This document shows positions 55,824 through 64,000 of a stretch of DNA of 64,000 nucleotides, one piece after another. The notes under the pieces are model-generated. The model had not been told where the DNA came from. It did not search any database and worked only from the letters and a program-made list of their open reading frames with translations. The stretch is from contig NC_053048.1 in the NCBI RefSeq assembly GCF_003473485.1, positions 29,322,755-29,386,754 of the forward strand, given 5' to 3'. The stretch comes from Medicago truncatula. Its lineage: Eukaryota; Streptophyta; Magnoliopsida; Fabales; Fabaceae. The translations under genes were made by a program, and so were the position numbers. The stretch's first letter is position 1, and each line of letters starts with the position of its first letter.

Positions 55824-56336
55824 GAATTCAAGTAACTAATAAATTTAAAATAATGTCAAATTTTACTTTTATGAGTCATGGAAAATTAACCTACCAGTTA
55901 GGAATGAAAAAATTGGATGTAGAAACTGAATGTAGGAAGTAGATGATCTTCTTAACTTCTGTTTTAGCACTTGTTTTATACATCCAAGATTAAAAGTGAA
56001 CTTCTGGAACTTCTCATAACCAGAGACAATTTCTTACTATTAAGGGATATTATTTTAATTGAGTATTACGTGGAAATTTCCTAAGGTAATGATGAAGTAT
56101 AAAAAAAGGACATAGCTAAGAACACATTTTGGTATCAGAATCAAAAGCATTTAGCTGATTTCCATGTACTAAACCAAGGAACACTCCATTTACAGATATA
56201 TTGACATTTCTTAAGACAAAATTTTAAATCACAGTATATATAGCCAAATGACAGAAAACATGTTCTTGAAACCATTTTAAAAAGTTAAAATTGAATACAT
56301 GTGTCAATAGTTACATGCACAATGAAAATGATGTGA
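55824..56336. other. 3' flank of OHP1
   Basis: AT-rich, contains the probable 3' untranslated region of OHP1 on the minus strand at its right end. No gene otherwise. Confidence 0.5.
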
Positions 56337-57356
56337 TCAAAGAGGAATATCAAGGCCTTTTCCAACTTCAAGTCCAATCACCTCAAGTATTCCCTTGTGG
56401 ATTATCTGCAAAATACACCACAATCACAAAATAACTTAACTAGGAAGAATAATGTTTATGATTAAAGGAGGAATGAGAAGGTGAAAAAAGGCTATCCTCT
56501 CTTAAATTAAACTTCAGTATATTCCCTTGACACCCGAGCACACATCATCTCATCACATTTCAAAGTAAAATAACAACTAAACCAAAATTTTAAGATGGTA
56601 TAAGAGTCTATCTGAGATTCATTGAGCCATGTGTTACTGGTCACTTAGGTCACACTCTTACAATTTGTGGTTGGGCGTAACAAAACTCCACAAAATCGGA
56701 TTGAGAGATGAGGATTATCCCCACTTGTTTCGGTCATCTCATCCAATGTGAGACTCTTAACACACGCCCTCATACATAGCACTATTGGGTTTGACGTGTG
56801 GATATAAATGATGGATGACTTGATAGCATGTGGGTCGTCTGATCTTGAACCAGACTCTAATACAATGTTCAAATTGAGTCTAACTCATTCTTACAAAACA
56901 AACTTGTAAGGATATTGAGCATCAAATAGTATTAAGAGTCTTACATTAATTATTAAATTTTAAGATAAAATTTCCCCTTTACCTTTCAATTTAACATTAT
57001 CTCAAGCAAATCTCGATCATTACATTGTATGTTGATTGATCAAGATCAGACGGTCTAATTTCTCCTTTCATTTATTCATAGTTTTATATAACAAAGTTTC
57101 ACTAATTCAAAAATATAAAAACCCTTATTACATAAACGAAGATAAAATGCAAAATGATTAAAAATGAAGAAAGAAGATACTCACAAGCTCTACTATGAAA
57201 GTTCCAATGAGTCCCATCATACAAGCTCTTGAATTCCATATTTCAGCTGTCTTTGTAAACCCAAGAAATGGTGGTTTAAATTGAGGCTGTACTTTTGGAA
57301 ATTCAACCTGAAAACAATGAAAACAAAAATAATCCAAAAACTTCATAAATAACTAT

Positions 57357-57390
<34 letters not shown>

Positions 57391-57629
57391 TAGTAACAAA
57401 AATGAGAACATTATTAAACTATGGTATATCATAAAAAGTAAAAAGATAAAGTGCATACACCAGAAGGAGGTTTTACTGCATTGACAGTGAAGGACACTCT
57501 CTTCTTCTGAGGTGATGATCTGTTCAAGTTATGGTTTTGAAGAAACAAAACTTGGTGGTTTGTAGAGTGAAGTGAAGGGGTTCCTAAGATGAATGATGAT
57601 GGTAATTTGGTTGATGAGATGATAGCCAT
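56337..57629 (-). CDS. OHP1: One-helix protein 1 (thylakoid LHC-like), three exons
   Basis: Coding exons on the minus strand: 57,459-57,629, 57,185-57,307 and 56,337-56,405, all phase 0, giving 120 aa. Introns obey GT...AG (donors gtatgc and gtgagt; acceptors ttttcag and ttttgcag). Residues 1-50 are Ser/Asn-rich with little acidic charge, as in a chloroplast transit peptide. Then come FPKVQPQFKPPFLGFTKTAE and the single chlorophyll-binding helix EIWNSRACMMGLIGTFIVEL, with the ExxNxR motif, and the conserved end KGILEVIGLEVGKGLDIPL. OHP1 works with OHP2 and HCF244 in thylakoids in making D1 and assembling photosystem II (established for Arabidopsis). The start at 57,629 gives an ATG in a good context. 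Intron 2 (779 bp) holds a repeat. Arabidopsis OHP1 is slightly shorter, mostly in the transit peptide. Confidence 0.95.
56590..56900. repeat. TRIM/solo-LTR-like repeat in OHP1 intron 2
   Basis: Sequence such as catctcatccaatgtgagac, ttaacacacgccctcata and tcttgaaccagactctaata resembles the terminal repeats of small plant retroelements (TRIM type). It lies inside intron 2 without touching the splice sites. Ends and target duplication were not resolved. Confidence 0.45.
57361..57388. repeat. A/T homopolymer in OHP1 intron 1
   Basis: A run of about 28 A on the plus strand, i.e. a poly(T) tract inside intron 1 on the coding strand. It is well separated from the acceptor of exon 2. Confidence 0.85.
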
Positions 57630-57818
57630 GGCAATGCTTGATAACTGCACCTACTTCTTCACTGTTGGAGTTATCTAGTTTTTCTTTCTTCTCTTTTCTA
57701 GTTTCTTCTTCCACTTGTTTTTTGTGTGGTTTGGAAGAAGGTGGGGTTGACACATAGGATACGTGTAACAATAACCATGTCAGATGACTGGATATGATTT
57801 TCTAATGGAAGCTTCTGC

Positions 57819-58204
57819 GGTACACCTCACAACAAATTGAGGTGTACCGATACTCTGCTTCATAAATTTATAAATTAATGATCATTTTATGAAATAAATT
57901 GTTATTTGTCATTATTTATATTTTAGAAAACATCATCTCATGAGAAAAAAAACATCATTTCATTGTTTATATGAATTATATTAAATTTTTAACATTTTCT
58001 CATAAAAAATAATCAATATTCTTCATTATGAGCAATAAAAATTCAAAAAAGATAAATTTTATTTCATCGACGCTTTTAGTAAATAAGATTTAATTATTAT
58101 AATTGTCAATGATAGAAAATAATTATTTTTCCTTCAAAAAACAATCAATTTAATTATTATTTTAATGTTGGATGTACCGGTACACTCAAAATGTTGGGTG
58201 TACC
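57819..58204. mobile_element. MITE with self-complementary ggtacacc ends
   Basis: About 386 bp. The left end ggtacacctcacaacaaatt...gaggtgtacc is itself a hairpin, and the right end, ggtacactcaaaatgttggg then tgtacc, is its inverted counterpart. The interior is AT-rich without coding capacity. It sits about 190 bp upstream of the OHP1 start codon, so it may lie within or near the promoter. Confidence 0.65.
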
Positions 58205-59430
58205 ATAAAATTTGCCTTTTCTAATACTTATATTCTTGTATATATTGTTTTTTACATCTATTCCATTTTCTTAAATAATCTATTTTTCTTAATAATTCTT
58301 GTAAAAATAGCTTATTTGTATAAATAACCTATTTTCATAAGGGTGTATTAAATTAAGATTTCAAAGGATTATTATTTATTTTCTTTATAGTAAAATTAAC
58401 TTCATTCAAATGTTAAAATAAAATATTTCAATTAAATTGTCCATAAGTTTAAATATTCTACAATCATATTTTGAAAGGTGAATATGTGTTATTGATAAAC
58501 ATAGAAATTTTAGAAGTGAAAAGGAGATTAATAACCAAAAATATAAATCAAAATAATTTCTTTCTTATATGGTCGGTACTTAGGGATAATGAAAAATCTA
58601 CGGTCTTTAATTTCATGTAACTTTAAAAAAAATATTGCTGCTAGTGTTTGTTCATACCGACTATTTATGATTTATGAATTCACCAATTCAATCACATGAT
58701 GCCAAGTTATTTATAAAGTTAAAAGAATGTTGAATTTAGTGCCAACCATGATGCCTTACTCAAAATATGGTATCGACAAAACAAGTTACTCTTACACATT
58801 TCTGTAAACTAAAAATATCGACACAATATAATCAAATAAACATAACATGTAAATCATTAAAGCACCAACAAAGACACTAATTCATCATAACATGTATATA
58901 TGTGTCCTCTCATTATAGACACTAATTTGTTTGGTGAAATTATGATGAGCCACGGTAATTTTATAAAAAGATATACTTTAAAGTTTCGATATAATTACAG
59001 TGTCATTATGATTTTGATCAATTCAGATCAAGCAAGTGGGATGAAGTAAAGTTGTTACGTATAGGAATCGGTTCATATGAGGGTATGCTCACCAATGGTC
59101 TTCAACAAATTGGTCACAAATTCATCATTCGGTTTTCCAATTGTGGTGAATTTATTTTCAATTGGGATGAAGTTTCCTTGTTTTTAATTTTATTTGTCTG
59201 TTGTTCTCCATAATATTGAGTTCTCTCCTAAGGTCCATTCCTAATTCCTCGTTTGGTTTCAGTGATTGTAAACTGATTTTTCAATTAGCTTTGATGTGCT
59301 CTATGCAATTCCATTGACACTGCTAAAGGATTTGCTTGAGTATATTTATTGTCATGTCTGTTAAGAATAATCTTGTGTTTGAGGAAAATGATGTAACAAC
59401 GGGACCTAAATTACATCCCCTTCATAAGTC
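58205..59430. other. AT-rich intergenic DNA and LINE 2 leader
   Basis: No gene. From about 59,040 the sequence may be the 5' part of LINE 2, but no RNA-binding ORF1 is readable, so that element is either 5'-truncated or heavily decayed there. Confidence 0.45.
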
Positions 59431-60479
59431 ATGAAAATTATAAGTTGGAATTGTAGGGGTGTGGATAGCCCTCATACAGTTCCTAGGTTGAAGTACATAG
59501 TACGAGTTTATAAACTAGATATCCTCTACTTATGCGAGACTATCACAAATTTTGATAAAGCTGAGGAATTAAGATGTGTTCAGGGGTTTGATTCTTGTTT
59601 TACTGTTAACCGACAAGGTCGTAGTGGAGGTCTTGTGTTATTTTGGAAATCTACAGTTAATTGTTCCATTACAAACTACTCAAATAATCATATAGATGCT
59701 CAAGTGGTGGATATGAGTAAAGGAAAATGGCGTTTAACTGGTTATTATGGTTTTCCAGAAAATAGTAGAAGGAAAGATGCTTGGCAATTTTTACGACAAC
59801 TGTCAAATAACTCTACTCTAGTTTACCTTGGTGCATTTTGGGTGATTTTAATGACATTCTTTCTCCTACTGAAAAAAAAAGGAAGGAATGAGAGGGCTAA
59901 TTGGTTAATAAGTGGTTTTCGTAGAGCTGTGCAAGATGCGGGTCTTGTAGTTGTTCATATGGAAGATTATGCTTATACTTGGTTCAAAAGCCTTGGTACA
60001 ATTAGAGCAGTTGAAGAAAGACTTGATCGTGCTTTAGCCACTGATACTTGGAGCAATGTCTTCCCAAATGCAATTTTAGAAAACTTGGCTGCGCCATCTT
60101 CATATCACTATCCCATTATGTTACTTTGCAAACCAGGATAAGAGGTAGAAGAATGCAATCACGATTCAAATTCGAGAATGCTTGGCTCCTTGATCCTGAT
60201 TTCAGTAATTATGTTCAAGACAAATGGAGTGGTTATGGTGCTCAACCAATTGGTGATAAATTGGATATGTGTGCAATGGATCTCTCGAGTTGGAATCGAA
60301 CTCATTTTCGACGATTCCGACGAGATATTGACGATTTCCGTAAGAAACTTGATGTCATGCGTGGTCAAGTGGATTGTGACAACATCAATTCTTTTAATTC
60401 TCTCAGGAATCGAATGAATCAACTTCTTGTCCAAGAAGATGCATTTTGGCAGCAATGCGCTAAAACACATTGGTTATGA
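59431..60479 (+). pseudogene. LINE 2 endonuclease region
   Basis: Starts at MKIISWNCRGVDSPHT, the standard start of plant LINE endonucleases, with YLCETITNFDK and RSGGLVLFW following. The apparently open frame hides two compensating frame shifts: 59,829-59,880 read in frame 0 gives WCILGDFNDILSPTEKK, including the family's GDFN motif, while the open frame gives meaningless residues. The shift back occurs in an A-homopolymer at 59,871-59,880. The frame then ends at 60,141 and continues in another frame, where HWL stop DGDLNTKFF shows an Arg codon (CGA) turned to TGA at 60,477-60,479. The SDH-type catalytic His motif reads SSYHYPI. Confidence 0.85.
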
Positions 60480-60533
60480 GACGGAGACCTTAATACTAAA
60501 TTCTTTCATGTTGCAGCTTCCTCAAGGAGGAAA

Positions 60534-62065
60534 GTGAACCGTATTACTTCTCTCATTGATTTCAATAATAACCGCATATTTGATGAAGAAAAACTTTGTG
60601 AGGTTACACGTGATTACTTTGTTGATCTATTCCAAGCTCAAAACAGTGACATTCAACCGGTTATTGATGTCATTCATGAATCTATATCTTTGGAAGACAA
60701 CACTTTGTTGACGACACCTTTTGTAATAGATGAATTCAAGGAGGCCATTTTTTCTATGAAGCCAGATAAATGTCCAGGACCAGATGGATTCAATCCCAGT
60801 TTTTTTTCAGAAATTTTGGGGAAGTTGTGGAGAAGAAATTTTTACTCAATGTTGTGAGTGGCTTTTGACAGGTACCTTTCCCTCTACCATGAATATGACT
60901 AATATTGCTCTTATTCCGAAAGGAGACTCCCAAGTCTCAATGAAGGATTGGAGACCTATTGCTTTGCGTAATGTGGTGTATAAGATTGTTGCCAAAGCTT
61001 TAGCAAACCGGCTGAAATTAGTTTTGGATAAATGTATCTCTGATAGTCAATCAGCTTTGGTGCCTGGGAGGTCTATCTTAGATAATGCCATGGCTGCTAT
61101 TGAAATAATTCACTACATGAAATCAAAGGTTAAAGGTAAGAAAGGGGATGTTGCTTTAAAACTTGATATTAGCAAAGCTTATGACAGGATTGATTGGAGT
61201 TATCTTCGAGGGGTTATGACAGAGATGGGGTTTTCTGATCAATGGGTTAAATGGATTATGATGTGTGTTGAAACAGTGGATTACTATGTGCTTGTCAATG
61301 GTAATGCTACAAGTCCAATCATTCCAGGAAGAGGTTTAAGACAAGGAGACCCACTATCCCCATATTTGTTTATTATTTGTGCTGAAGGTCTTTCTGCGCT
61401 TATTCGAAAAGCTGAAGGGATGGGTGAAATTAATGGTGTCAAAATTTGTAATAATGCACCAATTATATCTCACCTCTTATTTGTTGATGATTGTTTCCTC
61501 TTTTTTAGAGCCAATGTGGACCAAGTAAATAAAATGCGAGCCATTTTATCTACCTATGAGAGAGCTTCTGGTCAGGCAGTAAACCTCCAAAAATCAGAGA
61601 TTTTTTGTAGTAGAAATGTTTCAACTACATATCACAATATTGCAAGCATTTTGGGCGTGCAAGTTGTTCTAGGTACTGGCAAATATTTGGGGCTTCCTTC
61701 TATGATAGGAAGGAGAAAAAAATCCACTTTCAGCTTTATGAAAGATAGAATTTGGAAGAAGTTCAATTCATGGAGTAGTAAAAGTTTATCAAAAGCCGGT
61801 CGTGAGGTTCTCATCAAATCTATGCTTCAATCTATCCCTACCTATTTTATGAGTTTGTTCACTCTCCCTGTCTCTCTTTGTGATGAAATTGAAAGAATGA
61901 TGAATTCCTTTTTGGTGGGGTCATTCGGGAGGTCAAAGTAGAGGTATTAACTGGCTTTCTTGGGATAAACTATCTATGCACAAGAATGATGGAGGTATGA
62001 GTTTAAAAAATCAACCTACCTTTAATCTAGCTATGTTAGAAAAACAAGGTTGGAGACTGATGACA
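60534..62065 (+). pseudogene. LINE 2 reverse transcriptase
   Basis: After KPDKCPGPDGFNPSFF (about 60,767) a frame change near 60,800 leads into a long frame to 61,941: LDISKAYDRIDWSYLRGV, GRGLRQGDPLSPYLF and HLLFVDDCFLFF. The catalytic box is FVDD where LINEs have FADD; both Asp residues remain. Then SGQAVNLQKSE and KYLGLPSMIGRRKK follow. A frame change near 61,915 (expected WWG) is followed by WLSWDKLSMHKNDGGMSLKN and EKQGWRLMT, where the insertion begins. Confidence 0.88.
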
Positions 62066-63230
62066 GTATGTCATATTACATTTTTAGAGTCTTTTTAGTT
62101 TAGTTTTTAGTCTATTATTATTATTTTAGTACTTAATTTAAAGTCATTTTAAATAAATTGTCGTTTTTAATTTATTGAGTCAAATGAATGAAGAGCAAGT
62201 GTGCATGTCTTAGGAGGTGTGAATATAAAAAAAGATGAGAAAATAATTGGACTGGCCCGTATTGGAAAAGGAACGGCATTTGGAGCAAGAAAGGGAACTT
62301 AGGTTACATGAACTCATGCTATATAACTATAAGGCAGCCGCACAGGAACAAAGAGAAGAGTGGAGGAATTCACGTTTTGGGGGAGCAGCAACACAACATG
62401 TTCTCATCTTGGGAGAATTTTGGTTTGGCATTTCTAGAGAAACACAAAGCAAGGTGTTAGGAGTAGATTCAATCTAAGATTTGTTGAGACATCATGGATC
62501 TAGTCATTGAATCTTCATCTTTTCTTCATCCTTTGCAAAGCTATCATAGACATATGTAGCTACATCTACTCTTGTGGGTTTTGAGGTATTCAAACAAGCC
62601 ATTATGTAAACTCTTGATCATTTAATATATGGTTCTAGCTATTTATTCAATGTTGTTGTTATTCTTGCATTTAATGTTTTATTGAGATTCAAAATGATAT
62701 GGACACATACTTTTGAATCTAGAAATAGAATAACAATCTATCTTAAGTTATCACTCTAGACATGGATGTTAATATTTGATAATCACTTTTAATCTAGGAC
62801 TTAATGCTTTTGGATAATTTAATCGGTTGGGAAATCGTCGATTAAATTATCCAATCGACTTTGTGATCGTTTAAATGTTTGGAAAATCGATGTTTAAACG
62901 ATCCCTTAGAAATAACGATATCATTTGGACACAAATGATATTGTCGAGTGATTGTGATAATATCGTTTAAAAAGCTAGAATCTGTTATTTGATCGAGAAA
63001 TTGCAGTTGTTACGCTTGGTTGATGTCTCTGACCCCAAGCGAAATAGCCATATCTCTTCTCAATTTTATTTTATGTCAAATAGTTTATAGGTTTACACAA
63101 ACAAATATTTTAAATTCATACACTTAGAACAATATTGATTGTTGAATGGCTTGAATATCACGCTAGTCCCTGTGGAGATGATATACAATACTTACTTTTG
63201 ATTGATAGAAAAATACTGCATCAGAGACTT
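62066..63230 (+). mobile_element. 1.17-kb non-autonomous insertion in LINE 2
   Basis: The LINE coding text stops at WRLMT and resumes at LMTNSGSLVARLYKAK; the flanks gagactgatgaca (62,053-62,065) and gagacttatgaca (63,224-63,236) are a 13-bp duplication with one mismatch. The insert has no long reading frame. Its leader phrases (aatatatggttctagc, attctagaatctg-like and gtccctgtggagatgat) resemble the nested element at 1.9-4.4 kb and the ends of gypsy-type elements. No LTR pair is visible. Confidence 0.7.
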
Positions 63231-64000
63231 ATGACAAATTCTGGTTCATTGGTAGCTCGACTTTATAAGGCAAAATATTATCCTAGGTGCAATTTCTTTG
63301 AGTCGACTTTGGGACATTAGCCTAGCTTTGTATGGCGAAACATATGTAATTCTAAATTTATTCTCAAAGCTGGAAGCAGATGGAGGATAGGTAATGGTGA
63401 GGATACCTCAGTATGGTATAACAAGTGGATTGAAAATGATGTTACACTTATCTCACATGTTAATGGAGATTTCCCTCTAGCTGATCTAAGAGTTTCAGAT
63501 TGCATGCTACATGACCGAAGGAATGGAATCTACCTTTCCTACAATCAAACTTTGATCACCAGGTAGTTGAAAATATAGTGAACACGCCGCTCTACCCACT
63601 AGTGACTGAAGATCGACTAATCTGGAAAAAAGAAAATTATGGTGAATACTCTGTTCGTAGTGCATACCGCTTTTGTGTGCAAGAATTACTTGATACATCT
63701 CATTTCAAGGTACAAGGCTCTTGGAATCTAATCCGGAAGCTCAAGATTCCCCCAAAGGTAAAAAAAACTTTATGTGGCGAATCTGTAGGAATTGTTTACC
63801 AACTCGCGTACGTCTAAAAGATAAAAGAGTCACATGTCCTATGGATTGTACACTGTGTACGGTGGGCAGTGAGGATACACTTCATTTAATTTTTCAATGC
63901 TCAAGTAGCTTAAATGTTTGGAGTATGCTTCCATTCCTTTCTACTATTTCTATTTTGCTACAACAAGATATGGATAGTAAGAATATTATTTTCAAAGCAT
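63231..64000 (+). pseudogene. LINE 2 C-terminal region (zf-RVT start)
   Basis: Continues ORF2: NSGSLVARLYKAKYYP, SFVWRNICNSKFILKAGSRW, VWYNKWIEND, then YGEYSVRSAYRF and the zf-RVT motif beginning WNLIRKLKIPPKVK. Stops at 63,318 and several frame changes show decay. The Cys/His cluster (CTLCTVGSEDTLHLIFQC) is at about 63,855-63,905. The window ends before the terminus. Confidence 0.82.

Larger units (their letters stand above)
59431..64000 (+). mobile_element. L1-type LINE 2, interrupted, runs off the window
   Basis: Contains endonuclease, reverse transcriptase and the start of the zf-RVT region in LINE order, broken by a 1.17-kb insertion at 62,066-63,230. The right end lies beyond the window, so tail and target duplication cannot be seen. 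It is a different subfamily from the LINE at 8.9-15.2 kb. Confidence 0.9.

Noticed and set aside
1-64000. Search for tRNA or rRNA genes
   Set aside because: No cloverleaf with A and B boxes and no rRNA core sequence was recognised by eye; a tRNAscan run would settle it.

Overview
The window looks like nuclear DNA of a flowering plant, most likely a legume of the Medicago/Trifolium group (inference). It is AT-rich, has introns, and is packed with plant retrotransposons. It also holds a tandem cluster of L-type lectin receptor kinases and one nuclear gene for a thylakoid one-helix protein. I see no bacterial, viral or organellar backbone, no rRNA or tRNA gene, and no CRISPR array.

Layout. 0.4-6.5 kb: a decayed Ty1/copia element split by a second element that carries a 'putative plant transposon protein' domain and a 390-bp-arm inverted repeat. 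6.6-7.7 kb: truncated lectin-RLK pseudogene A. 8.9-15.2 kb: a full-length L1-type LINE with a 13-bp target-site duplication. 15.2-19.1 kb: gene and retroelement debris with one MITE. 19.2-22.5 kb: lectin-RLK pseudogene B, whose ends are separated by MITEs, a tandem-repeat array and a Helitron-like end. 23.2-47.6 kb: the core of the cluster, all on the minus strand, with intact single-exon genes C (657 aa), F (659), G (668) and H (669) and broken copies D and E. 49.9-54.9 kb: a very young copia element with 5-bp target-site duplications. 55.1-55.8 kb: a 5'-truncated LINE tail with a 17-bp target-site duplication. 56.3-57.6 kb: a three-exon OHP1 gene on the minus strand. 57.8-58.2 kb: a MITE. 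59.4 kb to the end: a second LINE, interrupted by a 1.2-kb insertion and running off the window.

Biology. The four intact lectin-RLKs have a signal peptide, legume-lectin ectodomain, one membrane span and a complete RD-type Ser/Thr kinase, so they are probable plasma-membrane receptors of the clade-IV LecRK type. The cluster grew by local duplication: four copies (A, D, E, H) keep the same fragment of an unidentified neighbouring gene downstream. C-terminal tails define two subgroups, and gene G is a mosaic that suggests gene conversion. OHP1 is unrelated: it encodes a small chlorophyll-binding-type protein used in photosystem II assembly. I did not find a convincing new biological system; the most notable items are the patchwork evolution of the receptor cluster and several unusual repeat structures.
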